From assembly GCA_943369485.1 (NCBI GenBank), contig CALRNH020000002.1, forward strand, positions 157,609 to 221,608: a DNA stretch of 64,000 nucleotides. The letters run 5' to 3'. Source of the stretch: ATX-6F1 sp943369485 (GTDB lineage: Bacteria; Cyanobacteriota; Cyanobacteriia; PCC-6307; Cyanobiaceae). Shown here piece by piece: positions 8,781 through 17,594 of the stretch (positions are counted from its first letter, which is position 1; every line of letters starts with the position of its first letter). The position numbers were made by a program, and so were the translations under genes. The notes under the pieces were generated by a model that searched no databases, was not told the origin of the DNA, and was given only the letters and a program-made list of their open reading frames with translations.

Positions 8781-10418
8781 ATGCCGGAGCTTGAGCAGCA
8801 ACGGGCCCCCGTCAGCGACCTGACGGCCCCTGCAGCGGCGGCTTCGGCCTCAGCGAAGAGCCTGCGCCATGTGGCGGCGATCGACATCGGCACCAATTCC
8901 ATCCATCTGCTGATCGCGGCGGTGGATCCCGTGCTGCGCAGCTTCAGCGTGGTGCTCACCGAGAAATCCAGCACCCGCCTGGGGGAACGCGACGAAGACA
9001 GCGGCGAACTGACCCCCGAGGCGATCGAACGGGCCTTCGTCACCCTGCGCCATTGCCGCGAGCTGTCGGCCAGCCATGGGGTGGAACAGATCGTGACCGC
9101 GGCCACCAGCGCCGTGCGTGAGGCCCCCAACGGCCGCGAATTCCTCCAGTCGCTGCAGGAGCAACTGGGGCTTGAGGTGGACCTGATCAGTGGCCAGGAG
9201 GAGGCCCGGCTGATCTATCTGGGGGTGCTCTCGGGCATGGCTTTCGGTGACCAGCCCCATCTGATCCTCGACATCGGTGGCGGCTCCACCGAGTTGATCC
9301 TGGCTGATGGCCGTGACGCCAGAGCCCTCACCAGCACCAGGGTGGGGGCGGTGCGGCTGCAGCGTGATTTCGTGCGTGAGGACCCGATCCCGCCCGAGCG
9401 GCGTTCGTTCCTGACCGCCTTCATCGAAGGGTCCCTGGAGCCCGCCGTCGATAAGATCAAGCGGCGTCTGCAGCCCGGCGAGACGCCGGTGATGGTGGCC
9501 ACCAGTGGCACCGCCATGGCCCTGGCGGCGATGGCGGCGGCCCAGGACGAGCGTCCGCCGCTGCGGCTGCAGGGCTACCGCCTGAGCCGGGAACGGCTGG
9601 ATCTGCTGGTGGCCCGGCTGGTGGAGATGACCCCCGAGCAGCGCCGGGCCCTCCCCACCCTCAACGAGCGTCGGGCCGAGATCATCGTGCCCGGTGCCTT
9701 GGTGCTTCAGACCGCCATGGCGATGCTCGGTGTTGGCGAACTGGTCATCAGCGAACGGGCCCTGCGGGAGGGCCTGATCGTCGATTGGATGCTGCGCAAG
9801 GATCTGATCGTCGATCGCTTCGCTTTCCAGAGCTCGATTCGCCAGCGCACGGTGCTGCATCAGGCCCAACGCTTCGGGGTGGATCAAGAACGCTCGCAGC
9901 GGGTGGCGGACCATGCCCTCAGCCTTCACGACCAGACGTCCGGGCTGCTGCATGCCGACGATGGGGAGGGTCGCCAGCTGCTCTGGGCCGCCGCGATGCT
10001 GCACGCCTGTGGCCAGCACATCAACATTGGCGCCTACCACAAGCACACCTGGTACCTGATTCGCCACGGGGAGTTGCTCGGTTACTCCGAAGCCGAGCAA
10101 CTGATGGTGGCGGCCATTGCCCGCTACCACCGCCGTGGCCTGCCCAAGAAACGCCATGAGTCGTGGCAGTTGATCGAGGGGCGCTCCCAACGCCGCACGG
10201 TGGCGTCCATGGCGCTGCTGCTGCGCCTGGCCAGCGCCCTGGACCGCCGCCCCGAACCTTTGATCGGCGAGCTGGTGGTGCGCCCGGGTCCCTCTGCCGT
10301 CACGATCGAGCTCAAACCCCTGAGCGCCGGCCTGGATCTGAGCCTGGAACGCTGGAGTCTGCAGGCCTGCGCTCCGGCGGTCATGGAGGCCATGGGTCTC
10401 CATCTGGAGGTCACCTGA
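8781..10418 (+). CDS. ppx: Exopolyphosphatase (Ppx/GppA family)
   Basis: A 545-residue protein starting at ATG 8781. An ASKHA-fold Ppx/GppA domain spans roughly residues 30-335: AAIDIGTNSIHLLIA (phosphate loop), ISGQEEARLIYLGV and DIGGGSTELIL are diagnostic. The C-terminal ~200 residues contain an HD-like region (HALSLHDQTSG, AAMLHACGQHINIGAYHKHTWY) usual in the long bacterial enzymes. It hydrolyses terminal phosphate from inorganic polyphosphate; GppA-type activity on pppGpp is an alternative. Its 3' end overlaps the convergent rodZ-like gene by 8 bp. Confidence 0.94.
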   Translation: MPELEQQRAPVSDLTAPAAAASASAKSLRHVAAIDIGTNSIHLLIAAVDPVLRSFSVVLTEKSSTRLGERDEDSGELTPEAIERAFVTLRHCRELSASHGVEQIVTAATSAVREAPNGREFLQSLQEQLGLEVDLISGQEEARLIYLGVLSGMAFGDQPHLILDIGGGSTELILADGRDARALTSTRVGAVRLQRDFVREDPIPPERRSFLTAFIEGSLEPAVDKIKRRLQPGETPVMVATSGTAMALAAMAAAQDERPPLRLQGYRLSRERLDLLVARLVEMTPEQRRALPTLNERRAEIIVPGALVLQTAMAMLGVGELVISERALREGLIVDWMLRKDLIVDRFAFQSSIRQRTVLHQAQRFGVDQERSQRVADHALSLHDQTSGLLHADDGEGRQLLWAAAMLHACGQHINIGAYHKHTWYLIRHGELLGYSEAEQLMVAAIARYHRRGLPKKRHESWQLIEGRSQRRTVASMALLLRLASALDRRPEPLIGELVVRPGPSAVTIELKPLSAGLDLSLERWSLQACAPAVMEAMGLHLEVT

Positions 10419-11238
10419 GCGGGCGCCAGATCACCTCATTGATCGGCCCGAGGCGGCGGGCGGTAGAGCCGCCGATGCGCACCATGACCAGATCGGGCCG
10501 ACCGGCCAGCACCCTCAGGCCTGGATCAGCGGGAAATTGGCGCTCACCCTTGAGCAGGCCCTGGTAGAGCCTTTGGCCGGAGCCGTTGCGCACGACGATC
10601 CAGCTGCCCTTGGGGCTGGAGAGCACCACAACGGCCTTCGATCCTGGGGCAGTCACAGCTGGTTTTGAGGATTCCGGGTTGGACTGGGCCAGAGCCGGGG
10701 GTCTCAAGGCGGCCAGTGGCGCTTCTGGAGGCTCGGAGCGAGCGCGGACCGCTTGCCATTGGCGCCAGGCCAGGGTGCCGAGGCTGGTCACCAGCACCAG
10801 CCCACCAAGGGCCCCTAGGGCCCACCGAGGGGGGGTGCGGGGGGAACCCTTGCTGGTGCTGGAGGGAGGGCGGGATGGTGCCAGGGAGCGGAGGGGCGGC
10901 GATGGTAGTGACGAGGCTCTGGTGCGTTGATTGGAAGAGGCGCCGTTGCCGCCGGGGGAGCCGAGATCGGTTCGCCTGAGTTCCTCGATCAGGGGGTCAG
11001 CCTCCAGTCCAAGGACGGTGGCCACCCGACGGGCCTGGGCCACCACGAACACTTTTTCTGGCAAGCGGTCAGCGGCACCCTCTTCGAGGGCGTGCAACTG
11101 GTCGCTGCCCATGCACAACTGATTGGCCAGGGCCTCCAGGCTGAGACCTTTGGCCTCCCGTGCCTCCCGCAGCACCGTGCCGAGCCGGAGGAGGGGATCA
11201 CCCGAATGCGACGGGGGTTCGGGGATCGGCTCGGACAC
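10411..11238 (-). CDS. RodZ-like protein: N-terminal HTH, one TM segment, C-terminal DUF4115-like domain
   Basis: A 275-residue protein if the GTG at 11238 is used; the frame is open to 11376 but the extension has no family sequence. Order: Xre-type helix-turn-helix (LGTVLREAREAKGLSLEALA, residues ~20-80), a Ser/Pro/Arg-rich linker, one transmembrane helix (WALGALGGLVLVTSLGTLAW), a Pro/Ala linker, and a beta-rich C-terminal domain resembling RodZ DUF4115. RodZ links MreB filaments to the membrane in rod-shape control. Function is inferred from architecture only. It lies downstream of tRNA-Val on the same strand. Confidence 0.75.
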   Translation of the reverse strand: MSEPIPEPPSHSGDPLLRLGTVLREAREAKGLSLEALANQLCMGSDQLHALEEGAADRLPEKVFVVAQARRVATVLGLEADPLIEELRRTDLGSPGGNGASSNQRTRASSLPSPPLRSLAPSRPPSSTSKGSPRTPPRWALGALGGLVLVTSLGTLAWRQWQAVRARSEPPEAPLAALRPPALAQSNPESSKPAVTAPGSKAVVVLSSPKGSWIVVRNGSGQRLYQGLLKGERQFPADPGLRVLAGRPDLVMVRIGGSTARRLGPINEVIWRPLR

Positions 11239-11392
11239 GGAGAACAGCAGGTGGCGGGCCGAAGGGCCATCATCTATTTTGACCCCAATCAGTGGGTTGG
11301 TCTGTGTAGTTGTTGACCGCTCAGCTTGCCGAGGCAAATGGTGGCCATAAAAAATAACTGACCTGATGATGAGCATCAGTACAATGAATTAA

Positions 11393-11464
<72 letters not shown>

Positions 11465-11557
11465 GCACCCCTCAATCATAAAACCTCGTCGGCCCGATCC
11501 TGGCGCCCGGGGGGCGACCATGAAGAATCAACGGAATCTCCGTCCCCCCGCGCGCAC

Positions 11558-13030
11558 GTGACCGCCTCGTCCACCACCAGCTTCGATCCTGAGACCCGCC
11601 AGGAGGTGGATGTGCTGATCGTTGGCGGAGGCGTCTGCGGCACCGCTCTTCTGTTCGAGCTGGCCCGCTACACCGATCTGCCCAGGATCACACTGCTGGA
11701 GCGCTACGACCGGTTAGCCCAGGTCAACTCCAAGGCCACCAACAACAGCCAGACGATCCACTGCGGCGACATCGAGACCAACTACAGCCTCGAGAAGGCC
11801 CTGAAGGTCAAGCGAACGGCCGACATGATCGTGCACTACGCCGCCCTGCTGGATGGTCAGCGGCGCGAGCGCACGGTGTTCCGCACCCCCAAGATGGTCC
11901 TTGGTGTGGGGGCCGGGGAGTGCGCCTTCCTGCGGGAGCGCTTCTCGCGCTTTGCCCCCCACTTTCCGGCCATGGAACTGCTCGATCAAGAGCAGATCGC
12001 TCAGTGGGAGCCCCATGTGGCGTTGGTGGATGGGACCCCGCGCCGCGAGGAGCTGGTGGCGATCGGCATCCGCAGCACCTACACCGCCGTCGACTACGAG
12101 CAGCTGGCGGAGTCCTTCGTGGAGCAGGCCCACGCCGCCGTGGCCGGCACCGATCGCCAGCTCGAGCTGGGGTTGGGGCAGCGGGTCCAGAGGATCACCC
12201 CAGAGGGAGAGTCGTTCCTGCTGGACGCCAGCACGGCGGCGGGTCCCAGGCTGTACCGGGCCCGCCATGTGGTGGTCTGTGCTGGCGCCCACAGCCTGCT
12301 GATGGCCCAGCAGCTGGGCCATGGCCTGGAGTACTCCTGCCTGCCGGTGGCGGGGAGCTTCTACTTCACTCCCGACCTGCTCAGGGGCAAGGTCTACACG
12401 GTGCAGAACGACAGACTGCCCTTCGCCGCCATCCACGGCGACCCCGATGTGCGGGCGCCAGGTAAGACGCGCTTTGGACCCACCGCCCTGCTCCTGCCGC
12501 TGCTGGAGCGCTACCAACCCGCCTCCTTCTTCGAGTTCCTGAAGGTGCTGCGGCTGGATTGGTCGGTGCTCGCCGTGTTCTGGCAGCTGCTGCGCGTGGC
12601 CGACATCCGCAACTACATCCTGCGCAACCTGCTGTTCGAGGTGCCCTGGCTGCGGCGGCGCCTGTTTCTGGCCGATGCACGCAAGATCGTGCCCGGCATG
12701 CGGCTGGAGGATCTGCGCTTCGCCGAGGGCTACGGCGGGGTGCGTCCCCAGCTGATCCACAAGGGGGAGCGGCGGTTGATGCTCGGGGAAGCACGCATCG
12801 CGCCTCGGCCTGGCCTGGTGTTCAACGTGACCCCTTCCCCAGGTGGGACCTGCTGCCTGGGCAACGCCGTCATCGATCTCGAGGCGATCGTGGCGCGGTT
12901 GGGCTGCAGCTTTGATCATTCCCGCTTGGCGCGGGAGCTTTACGGCGAGGTGGAGCTCCCGCCGGCCCCCAGCGATCCCGCCGCCCCTGATCAGGCCGGG
13001 CTGGAAGAAGCGGCGGCCCTGAACAGGTGA
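11558..13030 (+). CDS. mqo: Malate:quinone oxidoreductase
   Basis: A 490-residue FAD enzyme from GTG 11558 that oxidises malate to oxaloacetate and passes electrons to membrane quinone. Family evidence: FAD-binding VDVLIVGGGVCGTALLFELA near residue 20, NSKATNNSQTIHCGDIETNY, a second dinucleotide-region HVVVCAGAHSLLMAQ, FGPTALLLPLLERY and the C-terminal NVTPSPGGTCCLGNA. Length is that of the Mqo family. It gives the organism a membrane-linked malate oxidation step. The last 40 bp overlap the convergent cobM gene. Confidence 0.93.
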   Translation: MTASSTTSFDPETRQEVDVLIVGGGVCGTALLFELARYTDLPRITLLERYDRLAQVNSKATNNSQTIHCGDIETNYSLEKALKVKRTADMIVHYAALLDGQRRERTVFRTPKMVLGVGAGECAFLRERFSRFAPHFPAMELLDQEQIAQWEPHVALVDGTPRREELVAIGIRSTYTAVDYEQLAESFVEQAHAAVAGTDRQLELGLGQRVQRITPEGESFLLDASTAAGPRLYRARHVVVCAGAHSLLMAQQLGHGLEYSCLPVAGSFYFTPDLLRGKVYTVQNDRLPFAAIHGDPDVRAPGKTRFGPTALLLPLLERYQPASFFEFLKVLRLDWSVLAVFWQLLRVADIRNYILRNLLFEVPWLRRRLFLADARKIVPGMRLEDLRFAEGYGGVRPQLIHKGERRLMLGEARIAPRPGLVFNVTPSPGGTCCLGNAVIDLEAIVARLGCSFDHSRLARELYGEVELPPAPSDPAAPDQAGLEEAAALNR

Positions 13031-13791
13031 TCATGGCTGGCGGAATAAAGCTTCGAGCGAGCTTCCACCGGTGAGCGCAGGGCGGGGCTGACGACGTAGA
13101 GGGTGGTGCGGATCAGACCGCGTTCGAGGCTGACGGCCGCCATTCGCTCCAGGGGTACCACCTGCAGCCACTGATCGGGCCAGCTGACCCGGTAGCCGAT
13201 CGCCACGGGGGTGTCGGCGGGGTAATGCTCGAGCAGGGCGGCCTGAACCTCCTCCACATGGCGGGCACTGAGGTAGAGGCAGAGAGAGGCCCGCAGGGCC
13301 GCCAGCCGCCCCAGGGATTCCCGCTCGGGCACACCGGTGCGGCCTCCCGCCCGGCTGAGCACGATCGTCTGCACCAGCCCCGGAATCGTGAGTTCGCTCT
13401 GCAGGGCAGCGGCGGTGGCCTGGTAGGCGCTCAACCCCGGCACCACCTCCACCTCCAGCCCTGCATCGGCCAGCCGGCAGATCTGCTCGGCCAGGGCTCC
13501 GTAGAGGCAAGGGTCACCATCGTGCAGCCGCACCACATGGAGACCGGCGCGGGCCCGTTCGATCACCACGGCCATCACCTCCTCCAAGGTGAGGGTGCTG
13601 GTGCGAATCGATTCGCAGCCCACCGGTGCCAGGGCTGCGATCTGAGGTGAAACCAGGGAGTCGGTCCAGACCAGCACATCGGCTTGCTCGATCGCGCGGG
13701 CGGCCCTCAAGGTCAGCAGATCCGGGGCGCCGGGGCCGGCTCCGACGATCTTGACGGTATGGGCCGCGGGCCCTGACGGGGGATGGTTCAA
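12991..13791 (-). CDS. cobM: Precorrin-4 C(11)-methyltransferase
   Basis: A 266-residue SAM-dependent tetrapyrrole methylase of cobalamin synthesis. Motifs: VKIVGAGPGAPDLLTLRAA (SAM-site start), ADVLVWTDSLV, VRLHDGDPCLYGA, VVPGLSAYQATAAAL and VLSRAGGRTGVPE. I use the TTG at 13791 because it overlaps the lgt stop as TTGA, a coupling geometry, and gives a family-length protein; a longer start at 13863 would run deep into lgt. No other cob genes are nearby. Confidence 0.88.
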   Translation of the reverse strand: MNHPPSGPAAHTVKIVGAGPGAPDLLTLRAARAIEQADVLVWTDSLVSPQIAALAPVGCESIRTSTLTLEEVMAVVIERARAGLHVVRLHDGDPCLYGALAEQICRLADAGLEVEVVPGLSAYQATAAALQSELTIPGLVQTIVLSRAGGRTGVPERESLGRLAALRASLCLYLSARHVEEVQAALLEHYPADTPVAIGYRVSWPDQWLQVVPLERMAAVSLERGLIRTTLYVVSPALRSPVEARSKLYSASHDHLFRAAASSSPA

Positions 13792-14657
13792 GGGGCCGTG
13801 CCGTTGAAGTGGGACGAGACACCGCTGGGGTCGGGCAGGGCCCGCCGGCGGCCGTAGAGCCACCAGAGGCCGAAGCCGCCGATGGCGATCAGGATCAGGC
13901 TCATCAGCTGGGCCATCCGTAGCCCACCTTCACAGAACGGAGGCTGACCCAACAGGCAGAGGGGGTCGATCCGCAACCCTTCGATCCAGAAGCGACCTGC
14001 GCTGTAGGCGATCAGGTAGACGCAGCTGAGGGCTCCATCGGGCAGGGAGAACTTGCCTTGGCGCGCACCATTGAACAGGACCAGCAGCAGGGTGAGCACC
14101 CCCAGGTTCCAAAGCGATTCGTAGAGGAACGTGGGGTGGAAGGTGCTTTGGCCCATGAAGGCCGCAGGCCGGTTCGTCAGGGGGATGGTCAGGGCCCAGG
14201 GCAGATCGGTGGGCACTCCGAAGGCCTCGGAATTGAAGAAATTGCCCCAGCGGCCGATGGCCTGGCCCAGGGCCACCGAGGGCACGAGCACATCCAGCAG
14301 GGCCCAGAAGGGTTGCTTGCGCCAGCGGCAGAACAGGATCACCGCCAGGGACCCGCCGATCAACGCCCCATGGATGGCGATGCCCCCTTGCCAGACCTTG
14401 AGAGCATCGAGCCAGTTGAGGGAATACTGGCGCCACTCGAAGGCCACGTAATAGATCCGGGCGCTGATCACTGCCGCCAACACCAGGATCGGCAGCAGAT
14501 CGGCGATCAGGCTCGCTTCGATGCCCCGGCTGCGGCCCAGGTGGGTGGCCAGGGCCAGGCCCATCAGCACCGCCAGGGCGATCAGCAACCCATACCAACG
14601 CAGGGAGAGAGGCCCCAGCTGAAACAGCAGGGGCCCGGGGGAACTGAACAGGGCCAA
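13788..14657 (-). CDS. lgt: Prolipoprotein diacylglyceryl transferase
   Basis: A 289-residue inner-membrane enzyme that puts diacylglycerol on the lipobox Cys of prolipoproteins. Seven or so hydrophobic helices; the family signature GRWGNFFNSEAFG is present near residue 140 and WQGGIAIHGALIGG near residue 90 carries the essential His. The start gives MALFSSPGPLLFQLGPLSLR. It is translationally coupled to cobM downstream (4-bp overlap), a curious pairing of unrelated functions. Confidence 0.96.
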   Translation of the reverse strand: MALFSSPGPLLFQLGPLSLRWYGLLIALAVLMGLALATHLGRSRGIEASLIADLLPILVLAAVISARIYYVAFEWRQYSLNWLDALKVWQGGIAIHGALIGGSLAVILFCRWRKQPFWALLDVLVPSVALGQAIGRWGNFFNSEAFGVPTDLPWALTIPLTNRPAAFMGQSTFHPTFLYESLWNLGVLTLLLVLFNGARQGKFSLPDGALSCVYLIAYSAGRFWIEGLRIDPLCLLGQPPFCEGGLRMAQLMSLILIAIGGFGLWWLYGRRRALPDPSGVSSHFNGTAP

Positions 14658-14717
14658 GGCGGCCGAGCCAGGAAGGGTCAGGGCTGGAAGAGGGATGAGC
14701 TCAAGCGCGGCGGTGAA

Positions 14718-15653
14718 TCAGATCAGCCCCTCGGCGGCCTGGACTTTCTCGAACTGCTTCTTCTTCAACACCAACATGATCTGAGCCAGGGTGACGGCGG
14801 CGAAGAAGGCGAGCAAGCCGTAGATCCTCACGGGGTTCTGCAGCACGATTTCGGTGTCCAACTGACCGAACCCACCGACGTTGGGGTCGTCGGTGAGGGG
14901 GGCTCCGGCGGCCAGCTGATCACCCACGGCCACCAGCAGGGTGGGGCCTGCGGGGATGGTTTCGCTGACACTGGCCCCATCGGCGGTGGTGATCGTCACA
15001 ACGGTGGTGCCGTTCTCGCCGGGGGTGATGCTGGCCACCTGGCCCGCCGCGGGTGCGGTGTAGACGGTGTTGTTGGACTTTTCACCGGTGGGCGTCACCT
15101 GGCCCCGGCCCCGGTTGGCGCCCACATTGATCGAGTATTTACCGAAGTGAATCGCGCTGTCGGTGGCGGGATCGGGCGACAGAATCGGGAAGACGATCTC
15201 CTGATGCTGGTCACCGGGGAGTGGGCCCACCAGCAGGATGTTGGGGTAGGTGTCGCTGTACTGGGTGTAGTAGACCCCCTGTGTTTCTTGCTTGAGCTCC
15301 TCGCTGAGGCGCTCGGGGGGGGCGAGGGTGAAACCGTCAGGAAGGATCACCACCGCTCCGACGTTCAGGCCGGTGCGGCTGCCGTCACCGGCCACCTGCT
15401 GCACATCGGTGTTGTAGGGAATCTCGACGGTGGCCTTGAAGACCGTATCGGGGAAGACCGCCTGGGGCACTTCCACATGGGTGGGCTTCTTGGCCAGGTG
15501 GCAGTTAGCGCAGACCAGCTTGCCGGTGGCTTCGCGGGGATTCTCGTAGTTCTGTTGGGCCCAGAAGGGATAGGCCCAGCTGCTCTGGGGGGCGATCAGC
15601 AGAATGCCGAAGGTGAGCAGTGACGTGAGGAGGAGGGTGAGGGAGCGGCGCAT
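14718..15653 (-). CDS. petA: Cytochrome f of the cytochrome b6f complex
   Basis: A 311-residue precursor from ATG 15653; a GTG at 15710 would add 19 residues and overlap petC by 10 bp. A signal peptide (MRRSLTLLLTSLLTFGILL...) ends at SSWA, giving mature N-terminal YPFWAQQNYENPREATG, whose Tyr is the axial haem ligand; CANCH is the c-type haem site. A C-terminal anchor (IYGLLAFFAAVTLAQIMLVL) is followed by the basic LKKKQFEKVQ tail. It transfers electrons from Rieske to plastocyanin or cytochrome c6. Directly downstream of petC. Confidence 0.96.
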   Translation of the reverse strand: MRRSLTLLLTSLLTFGILLIAPQSSWAYPFWAQQNYENPREATGKLVCANCHLAKKPTHVEVPQAVFPDTVFKATVEIPYNTDVQQVAGDGSRTGLNVGAVVILPDGFTLAPPERLSEELKQETQGVYYTQYSDTYPNILLVGPLPGDQHQEIVFPILSPDPATDSAIHFGKYSINVGANRGRGQVTPTGEKSNNTVYTAPAAGQVASITPGENGTTVVTITTADGASVSETIPAGPTLLVAVGDQLAAGAPLTDDPNVGGFGQLDTEIVLQNPVRIYGLLAFFAAVTLAQIMLVLKKKQFEKVQAAEGLI

Positions 15654-15700
15654 GAGACGGACGGGCAGGCGACGGGAGGGGGGAAGCAGGCTCAGCGGAT

Positions 15701-16237
15701 TCAGGCCCACCAGGGCTTCTCACCGTTGCGGAAATCCGTGTCCGTCCAGGGGCTGAGGAACACGTTGTCGTTTTCGACGCTCACCTTGGCCAGGGCCAGA
15801 GAAAGGGGCGCGGGGCCACGCACCACCTTGCCGGTGGCGTCGTATTGACTGCCGTGGCAGGGGCACATGAACTTGTTGGCGCCGCTGTTCCAGGGCACCA
15901 CGCAGCCCAGATGGGTGCAGATCGCGTTGATGCCGTAGCTGCCGATGGCATCGGGCCCTTCCACGGTCAGGTAGGTGGGGTCGCCCTTGAGGCCCTGGAC
16001 CAGGCTGCGGTCGCCTTCATTGTGGGTGGACAGCCAGCCGCTGGCGGTGACGGCATTGCCCAGTTCGTCCTTGGCGCTCACACCGCCGGAGCCGCCCACA
16101 GCCTTGGGGGGGATGAAGTAGTTCACCACCGGATAGAGGGCTCCAAGGGCCACGCCGGTGACCGATCCGAAGGTCAGCAGATTCATGAACTGCCGACGAC
16201 CCATTCCGGGCACATCGCTCGCTTGGATCTGAGTCAT
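15701..16237 (-). CDS. petC: Rieske iron-sulfur protein of the cytochrome b6f complex
   Basis: A 178-residue protein from the ATG giving MTQIQASDVPGMGRRQFMN. The twin-Arg-containing N terminus is followed by a hydrophobic anchor (LLTFGSVTGVALGALYPVV), consistent with Tat-linked insertion. The [2Fe-2S] ligands are in CTHLGC and CPCHGSQYD, with the extra Cys pair forming the disulphide. It carries electrons from plastoquinol to cytochrome f. It forms a petC-petA unit; tatC, needed for Rieske export in general, lies 0.5 kb away on the same strand. Confidence 0.97.
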   Translation of the reverse strand: MTQIQASDVPGMGRRQFMNLLTFGSVTGVALGALYPVVNYFIPPKAVGGSGGVSAKDELGNAVTASGWLSTHNEGDRSLVQGLKGDPTYLTVEGPDAIGSYGINAICTHLGCVVPWNSGANKFMCPCHGSQYDATGKVVRGPAPLSLALAKVSVENDNVFLSPWTDTDFRNGEKPWWA

Positions 16238-16364
16238 AGGAGCGGTCCAGAGAGCCGACGTGACGTGCCGCCCATTATGGACGTTGCCCTGCCCAGCACC
16301 GTTTGTGGCGACGGGGCCGTGGTGGATTGCTGCAACATGCTGTTGCGCAATAGGTGTCATTTCC

Positions 16365-16709
16365 TTGACTGATCCTCCCAACGCGGAGCCCGCCCCGCCC
16401 CTCGGCCTTGAGGAGGTGCTCGGGGTGCTGCGCTCCCGTTGGCGCGCCTCCTACGACATGCAGCTGGTGCAGCGCCGGGGCCGGCTCTATCTGCAGGTGA
16501 TGTGGGCCTACCTGGAGCAGCAGTCGTTTCCGCTGGACGCGGAGGCCTACAAAGCTCACCTGGAGGAACTGATCGCCATGCTCAACGAACTGGGGGTGGC
16601 CGGCCAGGTGCGCGAGTGGCTCCTGACCACGGCGGAGCGCCCAAGGCTGGGCAAGGCCATGGGACTGGCGCTGGAGACCGGCGGTCGAGGAAAGGAATTC
16701 CTGCTCTAG
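16365..16709 (+). CDS. DUF3067 family protein
   Basis: About 114 residues from a TTG at 16365 (LTDPPNAEPAPP...); the start is uncertain because the frame is open upstream into the petC promoter region. The body (LRSRWRASYDMQLVQRRGRL, YLQVMWAYLEQQSFPLD, YKAHLEELIAMLNELG) matches my memory of the DUF3067 family conserved in cyanobacteria and plastids and reported as linked to Rieske/b6f function. Its place between petC and tatC agrees with a b6f-related role, which remains inference. Confidence 0.75.
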   Translation: MTDPPNAEPAPPLGLEEVLGVLRSRWRASYDMQLVQRRGRLYLQVMWAYLEQQSFPLDAEAYKAHLEELIAMLNELGVAGQVREWLLTTAERPRLGKAMGLALETGGRGKEFLL

Positions 16710-16712
16710 CTC

Positions 16713-17594
16713 TCACCTGGGGCCACCTCCGGCGACTTCGTGAACGCCGTCGCCGGCCGTGTCGACATGGGTTCGCACCGACTGCACCAGGGCAACGAGT
16801 GCCACCCCCACCAGGTAGAGGGCGGTGATCGCACCGGTGAGCAGCAGCATCGTCACCGGATCGGTGGAGGGGGTGAGCACGGCCCCCGCCAGGGCCGCCG
16901 CCAGCACCACCCAGCGCCAGGCCGCCAGCATCGTTTCGGCCCGCAGCAGGCCGAAAGCCCCGAGCAGCAGCTGCAGTACGGGCAACTGGAAGGCCAGACC
17001 GGTGGCGACCATCAGCAGCAACACGAAATCCAGGTAGCGCTCGATCGACCAGATCGGCTCGACCACATCGGCGCCGTAGCTGACCAGAAAGCGCAGGGCC
17101 GCTGGCACCAGGGCCCACCAGGCAAAGGCCAGACCCGCCAGGAAAAGCACGGCCGATCCGGCCACCGCCGGCGCCACCAGCCGCCGTTCCCGTCGGGTGA
17201 GGCCGGGCAACACGAAGGCCAGTCCTTGGAAAAGGATGAAGGGCAGGGCCAGGGTGAGACCGGCGTAGCCAGCGACCTTCAGCGACACGAACAGGAACTC
17301 GCCTGGCGCCAGTTGCAGGAAGCGCATGCCCTCGGCGGGCATCTCCAGCAGGCGAACCAGGGGTTTGACCAGGACCAGGCAGGCGGCGGCGGCCACCACC
17401 ACCGCCAGCAGGCTCTGCAACACCCGTTGGCGCAGTTCCTCGAGGTGATCGACCAGGCTCATCTCCACCTCCGCCGGGTAGTCGCCTGGATCGCCGCCCG
17501 GTGCCGTCTTCGCCAACCAGCCGCCCGCGGCGTCAAGGGGGTTGACTCGAATCGGTGCGGGCGGCTGGCCCGATGGGGAATTGTTGGGACTCAT
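16713..17594 (-). CDS. tatC: Sec-independent protein translocase TatC
   Basis: A 293-residue polytopic protein with six predicted helices. The family motif VDHLEELRQRVL near residue 48 contains the conserved Glu that binds twin-Arg signals; FVLPGLTRRERR and FAWWALVPAALRFLVSYG are also typical. An unusually long ~45-residue hydrophilic N terminus precedes it. It exports folded twin-Arg proteins across plasma and thylakoid membranes. The start overlaps the stop of the upstream NFACT gene by 4 bp. Confidence 0.95.
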   Translation of the reverse strand: MSPNNSPSGQPPAPIRVNPLDAAGGWLAKTAPGGDPGDYPAEVEMSLVDHLEELRQRVLQSLLAVVVAAAACLVLVKPLVRLLEMPAEGMRFLQLAPGEFLFVSLKVAGYAGLTLALPFILFQGLAFVLPGLTRRERRLVAPAVAGSAVLFLAGLAFAWWALVPAALRFLVSYGADVVEPIWSIERYLDFVLLLMVATGLAFQLPVLQLLLGAFGLLRAETMLAAWRWVVLAAALAGAVLTPSTDPVTMLLLTGAITALYLVGVALVALVQSVRTHVDTAGDGVHEVAGGGPR

